Shown here: positions 1 to 9,245 of the stretch, one piece after another
Position numbering within the stretch: position 1 is the first letter of the stretch
Layout of the letters: every line of letters starts with the position of its first letter
NCBI GenBank assembly: GCA_002418865.1
Contig: DIEY01000048.1
Span: forward strand, 2,599-47,730
Length of the DNA: 45,132 nucleotides
Source: Bacteroidales bacterium UBA5762
GTDB taxonomy: Bacteria > Bacteroidota > Bacteroidia > Bacteroidales > TTA-H9
Direction: 5' to 3'
Notes under the pieces: model-generated
Databases searched by the model: none
Told to the model about the DNA's origin: nothing
What the model saw: only the letters and a program-made list of their open reading frames with translations
Position numbers and translations under genes: made by a program

Positions 1-10
1 TAACAACTCC

Positions 11-2110
11 CTACTTAATAATCACTTTCTTATTATATATCCCTTTTTCACCTATAATCTTCAAAATATAAATCCCTTTGGCGAATTTGTTTACCTGAAT
101 CTGCTTTTGATATCTCCCAGAAAAACTCTTTAGATTTTCACTCATGACCAAAGAACCTGAAGCACTCACTAATTCAATAGTTATATTTTGCTGTTCTTCA
201 GTAACAAACGATAAATTTAAAACCTCACTCGCCGGATTAGGCCAAACATGACATTCCGTCATCAAACCTTGAGATTCTATGCCTACATTCAAAGTTTCGT
301 AATGTACTTGCCATCCATTTGCATTAATCCCACTATTAGTTTTCCATATCATGTAAACTTGACCGCTGGGCGAGGTAACTGGTGCAGGTGGATTGGAAGA
401 AGGATAACTTCCCGAATAGGTTGCTAACAAAGTCTGTGTGGCCATGTCGTAGATCTTCAACCAGTCATTCTCGGGTTCTGTTTCAAAATAATCGAAAAAT
501 ACGGTAACCGAAGAGGCATATAAAGGAGTTATCTTAAAAGTACAGTTCGAGTTGTTATTATAATAAAATGCACCACTACCATCATCAAAGGTAGTATCGT
601 AATCGGTAAAGGTTTTTGTGCCTGAACAGTAAATGGGAAGATTTGCTTTGAAATTCAAAAGCCAACCCTGAGAAGTAACCGAGCCATTAGTAACCATGTG
701 GACCAAAACTTTATTACGACTCGAGGTAAATTCAGGCGGCAGGTTCGTGCCAGTATATTTCCCGATCAATGGAGCATCTTCATCTTCACCATCATAAATA
801 TATAATGTATCACCTGTGCCCATGTCAAAACGATGAAAAGATATGGTAATACTGGTAACGGAATCATATTCAGTTTGAGGATTAAAAAGCCATTTTGCAT
901 CGGTGTTGTTAAGATAATCAGCCACTGGCCCTGAACCATCTTCTATAGTTCCGACAAGGTCTTTAATCTCAGTAAATGAAGGAGCATAATAAGGATAACC
1001 CGTTCCGGGATAAAAATTACGTACCATGGCTTGTTGAGTTGTAAAACCACCAGCATTGGCCAGGGTATAGTACCCATTCAGATAGCCATCCCATCCAAAA
1101 TTAAAATGAAAATTCCGAGGGGTTTGGTCATCATAGCCATCTACTACAAAAGCATGTCCCGCACTCGAACCAACCTCCAATCCTGAATAATACACCGGAT
1201 ATCCATTGTCGATTTGTTCTTTTACCATATTTTCCCACACCGTTGATGTATAGTTCAAACGTTGTAAATATTGAATTTGATTGTTATAACGAAAATAATT
1301 CCGTGCTGCAGCTGGAACATCGGCCGATGAAGCTCCTGAACCCGTAGCACTGTAATCCATTTGTACGGAAACTCCCGTATGAAAACCAATCAAAGCAATA
1401 GGTAAATTAAGAGCCACAGGAGAAGTATAAACCATACCATTCCAATTATACTGCGTTTCACCAAAATTGGCTGAAATATAACCGTATTGTGGCATGTAAT
1501 AAGTATAAGAACCTTGTCCCTGCAAAGGCCATCTCCAGTAATAAAAAATCTGACTCATGGCAGTAGCTACGCAACCAACATAAACATGACCTCCCGGGCC
1601 AGCAGGATCAGCCGGGCAATAATAATTATATGGATCATCTTGATTCCATTCGCACGGTAAGAAGGGCTCAACAGCCTTTCCTCCTTTCTTTAAAGATTGG
1701 CCAGATAAAAGCTCATTCCATATTTCAGCAATTTCTTCACTGGCCTCTATGGAGTTGTCTCTTAAAAATAAAATTTGATTCCTATAGTCAGCCATCATAC
1801 CTCTAAAACCTTCGGGCTGATTTTCCTCACTATAAAAACCAGTAAGCGAATATCCAATAACAGGATAAAAAGCATCATCTGCCGAAATTATGGCAAATCC
1901 TCCCTCGCTGAAGTTAAATGCATACATCACATTTTGGCCATTTGCCTTGATTTGGAAGGTCTGGGCAATACTTCCCTTATACCCGGCTTGCATACGATAC
2001 TGATTCTCCGCAGCCTGCTGTGCCTTTCCCAATGAAACTTCTTTTGCCATGGCACTTCCAGCTGCCATGAATAACAATAGACTAAGTAAATAAATCTGAA
2101 ATCTTTTCAT
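11..2110 (-). CDS. Secreted C10-family cysteine protease with CUB-like domains and T9SS sorting tail
   Basis: Predicted extracellular cysteine protease of the streptopain/SpeB type (peptidase family C10). A signal peptide covers about residues 1-22. A Spi-like inhibitory propeptide follows (about 25-135), containing the GGFAIISADD motif. The catalytic domain has the family signature GCVATAMSQ with nucleophile Cys180, and His319 in GHAFVVDGYDD, followed by NFGWDG. Residues about 390-605 look like two CUB-type beta-sandwich modules (LYIYDG and LKIYDM motifs). The last 70 or so residues (WPNPASEVLNLSF through KGIYILKI) form a type A C-terminal sorting domain for type IX secretion. All catalytic elements are present, so it is probably active after propeptide removal. 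It is transcribed alone; a -7 box lies about 37 bases upstream. Family assignment is strong; the substrate is unknown. Confidence 0.92.
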   Translation of the reverse strand: MKRFQIYLLSLLLFMAAGSAMAKEVSLGKAQQAAENQYRMQAGYKGSIAQTFQIKANGQNVMYAFNFSEGGFAIISADDAFYPVIGYSLTGFYSEENQPEGFRGMMADYRNQILFLRDNSIEASEEIAEIWNELLSGQSLKKGGKAVEPFLPCEWNQDDPYNYYCPADPAGPGGHVYVGCVATAMSQIFYYWRWPLQGQGSYTYYMPQYGYISANFGETQYNWNGMVYTSPVALNLPIALIGFHTGVSVQMDYSATGSGASSADVPAAARNYFRYNNQIQYLQRLNYTSTVWENMVKEQIDNGYPVYYSGLEVGSSAGHAFVVDGYDDQTPRNFHFNFGWDGYLNGYYTLANAGGFTTQQAMVRNFYPGTGYPYYAPSFTEIKDLVGTIEDGSGPVADYLNNTDAKWLFNPQTEYDSVTSITISFHRFDMGTGDTLYIYDGEDEDAPLIGKYTGTNLPPEFTSSRNKVLVHMVTNGSVTSQGWLLNFKANLPIYCSGTKTFTDYDTTFDDGSGAFYYNNNSNCTFKITPLYASSVTVFFDYFETEPENDWLKIYDMATQTLLATYSGSYPSSNPPAPVTSPSGQVYMIWKTNSGINANGWQVHYETLNVGIESQGLMTECHVWPNPASEVLNLSFVTEEQQNITIELVSASGSLVMSENLKSFSGRYQKQIQVNKFAKGIYILKIIGEKGIYNKKVIIK

Positions 2111-2146
2111 CCAATTAAAATTTTATAGTGCAACATAAATGAACTA

Positions 2147-2154
2147 CAAAAGTA
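2147..2154 (-). promoter_or_regulatory. -7 box for the C10 protease gene
   Basis: TACTTTTG on the minus strand fits the Bacteroidota housekeeping -7 consensus TAnnTTTG. It predicts a transcript start near 2140 and a leader of about 30 bases. No clear -33 TTTG was found. Confidence 0.55.
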
Positions 2155-2207
2155 AAATAATTTCACTTTTAAACATTAAGGATAGTCGTCGAATTTGACA
2201 TAAGATT

Positions 2208-2215
2208 TACCTTTG
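2208..2215 (+). promoter_or_regulatory. -7 box for the pyridoxamine kinase gene
   Basis: TACCTTTG fits TAnnTTTG and lies 27 bases upstream of the ATG at 2235, giving a predicted leader of roughly 13 bases. Confidence 0.5.
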
Positions 2216-2234
2216 CCTATTAAAATCATCATTG

Positions 2235-3110
2235 ATGAACAGGCCTATTCAGCGAGTTGCAGCTATTCATGATCTTTCGGGTTTTGGAAAGGCTTCACTT
2301 ACAGTGGTTATTCCTATCCTTTCTACCATGGGAATTCAGGTTTGTCCTCTGCCCACTGCTATTTTATCCACTCATACTCGATTTCCGGGATTTCAATTCA
2401 TCGATCTCACCCCTCATCTGCAATCTATTATTAATCACTGGAAACAACTTCAGCTGAGTTTCGATGCTATTTATAGCGGATTTCTCGGTTCTCACCAACA
2501 AATTGAAATCGTAAAAAATTTCATTGATGATTTTAATACCGACAAAACACTCGTAGTAATTGATCCTGTGATGGGGGATGATGGACATTTATACCAATCT
2601 ATCCAACCCGAGATGATTACAGGAATGCGAAGCCTTGTCTCGAAAGCAAATGTAATTACACCTAACCTCACTGAACTTACATTTTTACTCAATGAAGATT
2701 ATGATCCAACTATAAGTGAAAACAAGGTGAAAGAATATATTCAGCGAATGATGAACTTAGGCCCTGAAACGGTAATAGTAACAAGTGTTCCTCAACCCGA
2801 AATGCCCAAACGAACGGCTGTTATTGCATATAGTAAGTTGGATGGGCGTTTTTGGAAAGTCAGCTGCGATTATCTCCCAGCAAGCTATCCAGGCACTGGC
2901 GATGCATTCGCCAGCATCATTACAGGCTCTCTCCTTCAAGGAGACAGCCTTCCCATTGCCCTCGATAGAGCGGTTCAATTTCTATCCTATGCCGTGAGAG
3001 CTACCTTTGGTTATCAATCGAATTCTATTGAAGGTTTGTTGCTCGAAAGAGTATTGCAAAACCTTCATGCACCTGTACAAATTAGTAGCTACGAGCTTTT
3101 GGATGACTAA
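2235..3110 (+). CDS. Pyridoxamine/pyridoxal kinase (PfkB/ribokinase superfamily)
   Basis: Predicted cytosolic ATP-dependent kinase of the B6 salvage pathway, phosphorylating pyridoxal, pyridoxamine or pyridoxine. The N-terminus (IHDLSGFGKASLTV, then PTAILSTHT) matches the pyridoxamine kinase family. VVIDPVMGDDG and TPNLTE are superfamily motifs, and PGTGDAFAS near the C-terminus carries the catalytic Asp of the anion hole. The length (291 residues) is normal for the family. The frame also opens at a TTG one codon upstream; the ATG at 2235 is preferred. It is a single-gene unit, convergent with the acyl-CoA dehydrogenase operon. A hydroxymethylpyrimidine kinase is the main alternative, but the N-terminal motifs favour the B6 enzyme. 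Confidence 0.85.
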   Translation: MNRPIQRVAAIHDLSGFGKASLTVVIPILSTMGIQVCPLPTAILSTHTRFPGFQFIDLTPHLQSIINHWKQLQLSFDAIYSGFLGSHQQIEIVKNFIDDFNTDKTLVVIDPVMGDDGHLYQSIQPEMITGMRSLVSKANVITPNLTELTFLLNEDYDPTISENKVKEYIQRMMNLGPETVIVTSVPQPEMPKRTAVIAYSKLDGRFWKVSCDYLPASYPGTGDAFASIITGSLLQGDSLPIALDRAVQFLSYAVRATFGYQSNSIEGLLLERVLQNLHAPVQISSYELLDD

Positions 3111-3276
3111 GACTTTGTGAAATATCAAAGGTGAAGAGATGGTACTTGCCAAGAAAATTCTAACTGAAGATATGTGATAAAACTCAATATAAAAGAAATT
3201 ATCTTGACAATTATGCTCGATAGATGTTTAATAAATCTTATTGTTTCAATGAGTTGAGTAAATTCTCCAATTTTAA

Positions 3277-4983
3277 TTATACGAATTTGAAACTACTCAG
3301 TTGACGCTCGTCAAAATTCATGATGTATTCGTGCATGCCTTGATTTTCTGATTTTACATTTTCTATGAAAATTTGAGCCGATTTCAAAAAATCAGGCTCA
3401 CGCTGTGAATCAATTAATAAAAGATAGCCCATGATAATATTACCCGCCATTTCGACTAATCGGCGAGAATGAAATTCAATCATTTCCGTATCATTTTTGG
3501 CTATTACTTTATTCACAGTTTCTTCAAATTGCCTGGTCATTACTTGAAGCGATCTTTTTAAGTATTCCTGTTCTGGGACGGTAATTTGGGCGTCATAATC
3601 CTGCATGGCCTTCAAATAAACGCCCGTTGTAACGCCTCGGATAGCCGCTACAACCTGCAATTGTGATGTTCCCTCATAAATACTTGTAATTCTTGCATCT
3701 CGGTATAGACGTTCTACGGGAAAATCTTTCATGTATCCTGTACCTCCGTGCACCTGAATAGCATCATAAACAATCTGATTGCAATATTCGCTCGAAATTA
3801 GTTTTAATAACGGAGTGTATATATCAGCCATTTTCTGATAGTATTTTTGATCATTTCGTTCGTTAGGTTCGAGTTTTCTTCTTGCTGCTACAATGTTGTA
3901 TGATTTATTTACATCGACAAAACGAGCCGTTTCATATAATAAGGAACGCATAGCATCAATTTTCACACCCATACGTGTAATCATTTCATAAACCGCAGGG
4001 AAACTAACAATGGACTTGCCAAATTGCTCACGTTCACTGGCATATTTCAAAGCTTCGCGATAGGCTGCCTCGGCTATTCCTACTGATTGAGCTCCCACAC
4101 CCAAGCGGGCAGAATTCATCAAGGCTATGACATATTTAATGAGGCCCATTTTTCTTTCGCCTACTAACAATGCCGGTGCATCTTTAAAAACAAGCTCACA
4201 GGTGGGCGAACCTTTTATCCCCAATTTATTTTCTATTCTACGGATTGTTACGGCTTTAGAATTTCTATCGTACAAGAACAAAGATAGTCCTCTGGCATCG
4301 GTTGTATTTTCTTCAGAGCGTGCTAAAACCAAGGAAATATCGGCATCTCCATTGGTAATAAAACGTTTAACCCCATTTAGCCGCCAAGTTTTACCATCAG
4401 GATTGGGTGTAGCCTTTAATTGGACGGCTTGTAAATCACTTCCAGCATCAGGTTCTGTCAAGGCCATGGCAGCCGTTGCTCCTCTTGGAAAACGTGGTAA
4501 AAACTCATTCTTTATTTCTTCAGATGCAAATTCATGAATAGTCTCGGCACAGTCCTGCAAACCCCAAATATTCGAAAAACTGGCATCGGCTCGTGATACA
4601 ATCTCAGCCGACATTACATATGGAACGATAGAAAAATTCAAACCACCATATTGACGAGGTAAAGAAATTCCAAAAAGACCGGCATTTTTTATGGCTTTTA
4701 AATTTTCCTGTGTGCCCCTGGCATATATTACTTCATTGTTAATTAGATGAGGACCTTCCTTATCCACATCATCGGCATTCACTGCAACAATATCACCGCA
4801 TATTTCTCCTATGATCTCCAAAACTTTGTCGTAGCTGTCGAGCGCATCCTCAAAATCAACAGGTGCATAATCATATTGATTTTTCTCACTATAATCAAAT
4901 TCTCTCAAACGGATAATTTTTTCCATCAAAGGATGGGAAAGATAAAATTTAAGAGATTTGTTGTCGGTATAGAAATTTGCCAT
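3277..4983 (-). CDS. Acyl-CoA dehydrogenase
   Basis: FAD-dependent acyl-CoA dehydrogenase that forms trans-2-enoyl-CoA and passes electrons to the electron transfer flavoprotein. An N-terminal extension (about 1-80) precedes the usual alpha/beta/alpha core. Visible signatures are ALTEPDAGSDLQ (about 175-185), FITNG, the flavin/CoA region SEREQFGK, QVHGGTGYMKDFPVERLYRDAR, and IYEGTSQLQ, whose Glu437 is in the position of the catalytic base. A helical C-terminal domain of about 110 residues follows. At 568 residues it is longer than the canonical 380-residue enzymes, as is usual for a Bacteroidota subfamily. It is the last gene of etfB-etfA-acd, 13 bases after etfA, so ETF is its likely acceptor. 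Chain-length specificity cannot be read from the sequence. Confidence 0.93.
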   Translation of the reverse strand: MANFYTDNKSLKFYLSHPLMEKIIRLREFDYSEKNQYDYAPVDFEDALDSYDKVLEIIGEICGDIVAVNADDVDKEGPHLINNEVIYARGTQENLKAIKNAGLFGISLPRQYGGLNFSIVPYVMSAEIVSRADASFSNIWGLQDCAETIHEFASEEIKNEFLPRFPRGATAAMALTEPDAGSDLQAVQLKATPNPDGKTWRLNGVKRFITNGDADISLVLARSEENTTDARGLSLFLYDRNSKAVTIRRIENKLGIKGSPTCELVFKDAPALLVGERKMGLIKYVIALMNSARLGVGAQSVGIAEAAYREALKYASEREQFGKSIVSFPAVYEMITRMGVKIDAMRSLLYETARFVDVNKSYNIVAARRKLEPNERNDQKYYQKMADIYTPLLKLISSEYCNQIVYDAIQVHGGTGYMKDFPVERLYRDARITSIYEGTSQLQVVAAIRGVTTGVYLKAMQDYDAQITVPEQEYLKRSLQVMTRQFEETVNKVIAKNDTEMIEFHSRRLVEMAGNIIMGYLLLIDSQREPDFLKSAQIFIENVKSENQGMHEYIMNFDERQLSSFKFV

Positions 4984-4996
4984 AGAAAAAAGGATT

Positions 4997-6019
4997 TTAC
5001 TTCGAGTTAAGTTTATAATATTGAATGAATTTGGGAATAATTTCGGCTACATCGCCAATAATGGCATAATCGGCGATTTGATTAATAGGGGCATTAGGAT
5101 CCTTGTTGATAGAGATGATTTGAGCGCTTTTGTCCATCCCTGCTCTATGCTGAATAGCGCCCGAAATGCCGCAGGCGATATAAAGTTTAGGTTGAACGGT
5201 AACACCGGTTTGTCCTATCTGTCGTTCGTGTCCAGCCAGACCAGCATCTACGGCAGCACGCGAGGCTCCCACTTCTGCCCCAATAATTTCGGCCAATTCA
5301 TAAAGCAATCGAAAATTTTCTGCTGAACCCACCCCGTAACCTCCTGCAACAATAATTTGTGCATTTTTCAGATTCACTTTCTTTTGTTCTATATGGCGGT
5401 CAATAATTTGGACTATAAAATCTATATCACTCAAATAATTGTTAACCTCTACATTTTTTATAATTCCTGATATGGGAGACGAGAGAGGTTCTTTTTTCAT
5501 GACACCATCACGAACTGTAGCCATTTGTGGACGAGTGTCAGGATTTACGATGGTAGCTATAATGTTTCCTCCAAAAGCAGGTCTAATCTGATAAAGTAGA
5601 TTTTTATATACTTTACGGGTTTTGGGTTCGGTATGCTCGCCAATTTCGAGGCTTGTACAATCGGCTGTAAGGCCACATCTTAAGGCTGAAGCCACTCGCG
5701 GTGCTAAGTCACGACCAATAGATGTGGCCCCAAATAATGCAATCTGAGGTTGTTCTTCCTTAAAAATACCTGTTACAATAGAAGCATGCGGAAGAGTTAA
5801 ATAGGGGAACAATCTTTTATCGTCAGCTAAATGAAGAATATTGACTCCATAAAGAAAAGCCTCATCGGCAATATTTTGAAGTTGATACCCTATGGCAATA
5901 GCTTCCAATTCTACCTTCAATTCTTTAGCCAGCTTACGGCCTTTCGACAACAATTCGAGGCTTACTTCGGCTATATGGCCTTCTTCGTTGATTTCACAAT
6001 ATACAAATACGTTGTTCAC
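4997..6019 (-). CDS. etfA: Electron transfer flavoprotein alpha subunit
   Basis: Alpha subunit of the heterodimeric ETF, which accepts electrons from acyl-CoA dehydrogenases. The N-terminal nucleotide-alpha-hydrolase-like domain covers about residues 1-190. The C-terminal FAD-binding domain shows GGYGVGSAENF, GASRAAVDAG, QIGQTG, ACGISGAIQH and ISINKDPNAPI, the standard FAD ligands. The start is a GTG: no in-frame ATG lies upstream, and the nearby ATG at 6030 is out of frame and hits a stop after four codons. The first residues (MNNVFVYCEI) match the typical family N-terminus, which supports the GTG. It lies 30 bases after etfB and 13 bases before the dehydrogenase. I see no FeS domain or fusion. 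Confidence 0.95.
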   Translation of the reverse strand: MNNVFVYCEINEEGHIAEVSLELLSKGRKLAKELKVELEAIAIGYQLQNIADEAFLYGVNILHLADDKRLFPYLTLPHASIVTGIFKEEQPQIALFGATSIGRDLAPRVASALRCGLTADCTSLEIGEHTEPKTRKVYKNLLYQIRPAFGGNIIATIVNPDTRPQMATVRDGVMKKEPLSSPISGIIKNVEVNNYLSDIDFIVQIIDRHIEQKKVNLKNAQIIVAGGYGVGSAENFRLLYELAEIIGAEVGASRAAVDAGLAGHERQIGQTGVTVQPKLYIACGISGAIQHRAGMDKSAQIISINKDPNAPINQIADYAIIGDVAEIIPKFIQYYKLNSK

Positions 6020-6049
6020 AGGACTTTCATTTTTAAAATGTGAAACTAA

Positions 6050-6922
6050 TTATCCAATAATATGGTTTTGAATGAGCTGTCGTACCAACCATTCTACATC
6101 CTGATCGCTCGAAGTTAGCACCTTCGATTCTTTATGTTGAAATACGACATTTTCTATTTTTTTAACCTTTGTTGGTGAACCCGATAAGCCAATTTTGCCT
6201 TCATCAGCCATCAGATCGTCGACCGACCATTCTTCTATATCAAGATAGGGTCTTTCATGACGAAGTTCTGTATAATCACGGGTTTCTTCCTGAAGCTCGG
6301 TAACAGTGCGTGCATGTTTAAATTTCATCAGTAATTTGGCATTTCTGGGACGACAAGCCGGGGCTGAACCATGCACCGTTATGCAAACGGGCAAAGGCGA
6401 TTTTACGGTTTCAACTCCTTGTTCCAGTCTACGTTTTACAACAACCTCATGTTCGTTAATAGAAATGAGTTCTTCGGCATAGGTTATTTGAGGTAAACCG
6501 AGCTTTTCGGCTGTTTGTGGCCCTACCTGAGCCGTATCTCCATCAATGGCCTGACGACCAGTAAAAATAAGATGAAATGGCTCAAGCTTTTTAATAGCAA
6601 GCGATAGAGTATACGAGGTAGCCAAGGTGTCACTACCAGCAAATTTCCTGTCGGTAATTAAAAATCCCCGATCAGCACCTCTATACAATGCTTCACGAAT
6701 GATTTCAGCTGCACGCGATGGGCCCATAGTAACCACAATTACCTCTACACCTTCAAACTGATCCTTGATTTTGAGAGCCATTTCTAAGGCATTCAAATCG
6801 TCGGGGTTAAATATAGCAGGAAGAGCTGCTCTGTTGACAGTACCGTCGGCCTTCATGGCATCTTTACCAACATTGCGTGTATCTGGTACCTGTTTGGCAA
6901 GAACGATGATTCTAAACGACAT
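6050..6922 (-). CDS. etfB: Electron transfer flavoprotein beta subunit
   Basis: Beta subunit of ETF. The N-terminus (IIVLAKQVPDT) and FNPDDLNALEMAL are classic EtfB motifs. TMGPSRAAEIIREALYRGAD and GRQAIDGDTAQVGPQTAE cover the nucleotide-binding region where AMP or, in bifurcating ETFs, a second FAD binds. At 290 residues it is longer than the roughly 255-residue mitochondrial type. It is the first gene of a three-gene minus-strand operon with etfA and an acyl-CoA dehydrogenase. A -7 box about 60 bases upstream fits one polycistronic message. Whether this ETF bifurcates electrons cannot be decided by eye. Confidence 0.95.
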   Translation of the reverse strand: MSFRIIVLAKQVPDTRNVGKDAMKADGTVNRAALPAIFNPDDLNALEMALKIKDQFEGVEVIVVTMGPSRAAEIIREALYRGADRGFLITDRKFAGSDTLATSYTLSLAIKKLEPFHLIFTGRQAIDGDTAQVGPQTAEKLGLPQITYAEELISINEHEVVVKRRLEQGVETVKSPLPVCITVHGSAPACRPRNAKLLMKFKHARTVTELQEETRDYTELRHERPYLDIEEWSVDDLMADEGKIGLSGSPTKVKKIENVVFQHKESKVLTSSDQDVEWLVRQLIQNHIIG

Positions 6923-6982
6923 AAGCTCTGAGAATTAGGAATTTTCCTTATTTAGGTTAACAAATTTTATGTTACCAGCGGG

Positions 6983-6990
6983 CAAAAATA
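6983..6990 (-). promoter_or_regulatory. Probable -7 box for the etfB-etfA-acd operon
   Basis: TATTTTTG on the minus strand fits TAnnTTTG and predicts a leader of about 55 bases before the etfB ATG at 6922. Confidence 0.45.
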
Positions 6991-7095
6991 CAAAAAACCT
7001 TTGGGCAAAAATTTCTTCTGGGTTCATTCTAATATGAAAGCCCATACTATTTTTATAAAAGAAATGATCAAAAGATATGGTTTTAAAAAAAATTA

Positions 7096-7103
7096 TAATT
7101 TTG
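7096..7103 (+). promoter_or_regulatory. -7 box for tRNA-Thr
   Basis: TAATTTTG followed by C, 10 bases before the first tRNA base, is an excellent match to the Bacteroidota -7 element at a distance suited to a very short precursor leader. Confidence 0.65.
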
Positions 7104-7113
7104 CACCCACTTT

Positions 7114-7186
7114 GCCGATGTAGCTCAGCTGGTAGAGCAGCTGATTTGTAATCAGCCGGCCGGCGGTTCGAGTCCGTCCATCGGCT
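7114..7186 (+). tRNA. tRNA-Thr (anticodon UGU)
   Basis: A complete cloverleaf can be folded by eye. The acceptor GCCGATG pairs with CATCGGC, and the D arm is GCTC-AGCTGGTA-GAGC. The anticodon stem GCTGA/TCAGC closes a TTTGTAA loop with anticodon TGT. The T arm GGCGG-TTCGAGT-CCGTC has one G-U pair. The discriminator is T and no CCA is encoded, so CCA must be added enzymatically; a candidate nucleotidyltransferase lies at 18678-20168. It is a single tRNA gene with its own -7 box. Confidence 0.97.
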
Positions 7187-7296
7187 CTCTTTAAAAAATA
7201 TGAAAATAATCACTTGGTAACCACCTTTATTAAGAGATTTTGTTCTTTTTATGATTTATTTTAATTTTATAGCGTCGACAAAAAGTTGCATTTGAC

Positions 7297-7674
7297 ATGG
7301 ACGTAAAAATTACTACAAAGCGTATTATGGTGGTCGAAGATGATGAATTTAGTTACTTGCTGCTGAAAACTATACTTGAAAAGGAAAATTTGGAAGTAAT
7401 TAGGGCAGTAAATGGTGAAGAGGCTATGGAAATATTCTCGAATGATCCAACGATTGATCTTATTTTAATGGATTTAAAATTACCCGGAATAGGTGGACTT
7501 GAAGTAACTCAAAGAATCAGAGAGATTAACAATAATGTTCCAATTATTGCAGAAACGGCCTATGCCCTTCCTCATGATAGGGAAATATGCTTAGAGGCAG
7601 GATGTAACGATTATTTGTCAAAACCCATTCGAAGAAACAATTTACTGCAAACTCTTTATAAGTATTTACTCTAA
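7297..7674 (+). CDS. Single-domain response regulator (CheY-like receiver)
   Basis: A stand-alone phosphorylatable receiver with no output domain. The acidic pocket is Glu14/Asp15/Asp16 in VVEDDE, the phosphoacceptor is Asp59 in LILMDLKLPG, the switch residue is Thr87 in AETAYA, and the conserved lysine is Lys109 in YLSKPI. The 125-residue length is just one receiver domain. It is not next to a kinase: the neighbours are tRNA-Thr upstream and, convergently 17 bases away, a phosphohexomutase. The Bacteroidota-style AETAYAL segment resembles receivers cut from hybrid histidine kinases, so it may act in a phosphorelay or bind a partner protein. The cognate kinase is unknown; the orphan kinase at 20235-23384 is one candidate, not shown. 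Confidence 0.9.
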   Translation: MDVKITTKRIMVVEDDEFSYLLLKTILEKENLEVIRAVNGEEAMEIFSNDPTIDLILMDLKLPGIGGLEVTQRIREINNNVPIIAETAYALPHDREICLEAGCNDYLSKPIRRNNLLQTLYKYLL

Positions 7675-7691
7675 ACAATAAAAATATTTTC

Positions 7692-9038
7692 TCATTCAAA
7701 TCTTGTGAGTGTTGATTGGGCAGTGTCAATCATCTCCAAGAGCCTATCTCTAGTACGAGCTTCAGCTATAAAGCGTAAATACGGTTCGGTGTTAGAAAGT
7801 CTAATATTGAACCAACAGTCATCGAATTCAACACGATATCCATCGAAATCAAATATTTTCAATGGCGCTTTTTGGGCAAGAAAAACCCTTAGAAGTTCTT
7901 TCATGGCCTTAGTTTTATCTTTAACGAGAAAATTCATTTCTCCCGAATTATAATAATGTTGGATAGAATGAATGAATTGTGAAGGACAAATATTTTGCAT
8001 TTTGAATTTGGAAAGTACGCTCAGTATTCTCAGAGCGCTCATTAGACCAGAGTCGGAAAAATAAAAATCTTTGAAATAATAATGGCCTGCAAGCTCACCT
8101 CCGAATAATCCATCTACTTCTCTTAATTTAGGTGCTGCAAACGCCCTGCCTACCTTCCAAATATAAACCTCACCACCTAATTTTTCGATATATTCCGTCA
8201 CAGATTTAGAAGTGCGAATGTCATGGACGACTTTTGCCGATAATTTATTGTTTTTTAGAAAATAATGTGCTAAAACTGCTATCATCAGGTCGGGTGCAAT
8301 AAAATGAGCCTGTTCATCAACAAACATCACTCGATCGGCATCACCGTCGAAAACAACGCCTAAGTCGGATTGGGTTTTTAAAACCTCTTCTTTCAATGTT
8401 TCCAAATTTTTCTCTTCCAAAGGATTGGGAAAATGATTGGGAAAACTTCCATCGGGTTCTTCGAATAAGTAAACTGGCTTTGCCCCGAATAAAATCCTTG
8501 CAAATAAACCTGCCATGCCATTCCCACAATCTATCACTATCTTAAAATTCTCAAAATCATACTGCCCTGAATGAAGTAAAAAGTCTATATATTCCGATTT
8601 TTTATCGAATTCGATGATTTTCCCTTTTATGGTATTAATGGTTGGAAGCGGTGATTGTATGAGGCTTTCCAATTGGTTCAATCCCGAATCATATCCTACG
8701 GGTAAGGCATTTTCTCTACTAATTTTCATCCCATTATACTGGGGTGGATTATGCGATGCGGTAATCATGACAGAAGCCCGAAAATCATAACGTGCTGTTG
8801 CCCAATACACCATTGGTGTTGTACACATGCTCAAATCATATACATCTGCTCCAGCAAGCGTTATTCCATCACACAATGCTTTATGAATAAGAGGTGACGA
8901 TTCCCTGGCATCTCTTCCAACCAATATTTTCCCCGTCTTGAGCAAGCCAGGCAAATAATAACCAATACGAAATACGTCTTCCTCATTGAAATCTTCATTA
9001 AATATTCCCCTAATATCATAAGCCTTAAAAGCCGACAT
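7692..9038 (-). CDS. Phosphomannomutase/phosphoglucomutase (alpha-D-phosphohexomutase)
   Basis: Interconverts hexose 6-phosphate and 1-phosphate to supply sugar nucleotides. All four superfamily loops are visible: the phosphoserine loop TASHNP with Ser95, the metal loop DGDADR (231-236), the sugar-recognition loop GGELAGHYYFKD (about 313-324), and the phosphate loop RLSNTEPYLRF near the C-terminus. The length, 448 residues, is typical. The frame stays open 31 codons further upstream, but that extension is not family-like and a -7 box (9064-9071) lies inside it. The start is therefore placed at the ATG preceding SAFKAYDIRG. It is convergent with the receiver gene. Mannose versus glucose preference cannot be decided from sequence. 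Confidence 0.92.
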   Translation of the reverse strand: MSAFKAYDIRGIFNEDFNEEDVFRIGYYLPGLLKTGKILVGRDARESSPLIHKALCDGITLAGADVYDLSMCTTPMVYWATARYDFRASVMITASHNPPQYNGMKISRENALPVGYDSGLNQLESLIQSPLPTINTIKGKIIEFDKKSEYIDFLLHSGQYDFENFKIVIDCGNGMAGLFARILFGAKPVYLFEEPDGSFPNHFPNPLEEKNLETLKEEVLKTQSDLGVVFDGDADRVMFVDEQAHFIAPDLMIAVLAHYFLKNNKLSAKVVHDIRTSKSVTEYIEKLGGEVYIWKVGRAFAAPKLREVDGLFGGELAGHYYFKDFYFSDSGLMSALRILSVLSKFKMQNICPSQFIHSIQHYYNSGEMNFLVKDKTKAMKELLRVFLAQKAPLKIFDFDGYRVEFDDCWFNIRLSNTEPYLRFIAEARTRDRLLEMIDTAQSTLTRFE

Positions 9039-9063
9039 GGTATTAAATTTTTCTTTACAGCAA

Positions 9064-9071
9064 CAAAAGTA
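9064..9071 (-). promoter_or_regulatory. -7 box fixing the phosphohexomutase start
   Basis: TACTTTTG on the minus strand fits TAnnTTTG. Transcription would start near 9057, which excludes the longer N-terminus and leaves a leader of about 20 bases before the ATG at 9038. Confidence 0.55.
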
Positions 9072-9245
9072 GCTCATTGAAACGATTGAAAAAATTGCAC
9101 AAAACGTATCGGTTTTGATTAAAGTACACAAATGATATCCAATCCCAAATTATAATATCCTGTAAATCAATCTTGAACAAAACATAATCTTTAAAGTCAT
9201 CTGCAAACATCTATATCCACTTACTCAGGTTATAGAGGGTTTTCT

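Noticed and set aside
1775..2035. Plus-strand 86-residue frame inside the C10 protease
   Set aside because: It lies wholly antisense to a clearly real gene with intact catalytic motifs.
4127..4537. Plus-strand 136-residue frame inside the acyl-CoA dehydrogenase
   Set aside because: Antisense shadow of a conserved region; its length reflects codon bias of the real gene.
6935..7213. Minus-strand 92-residue frame containing WTDSNRRPADYKSAALPAEL
   Set aside because: It is the antisense of tRNA-Thr. This peptide is a well-known artefact in databases and has no independent support.
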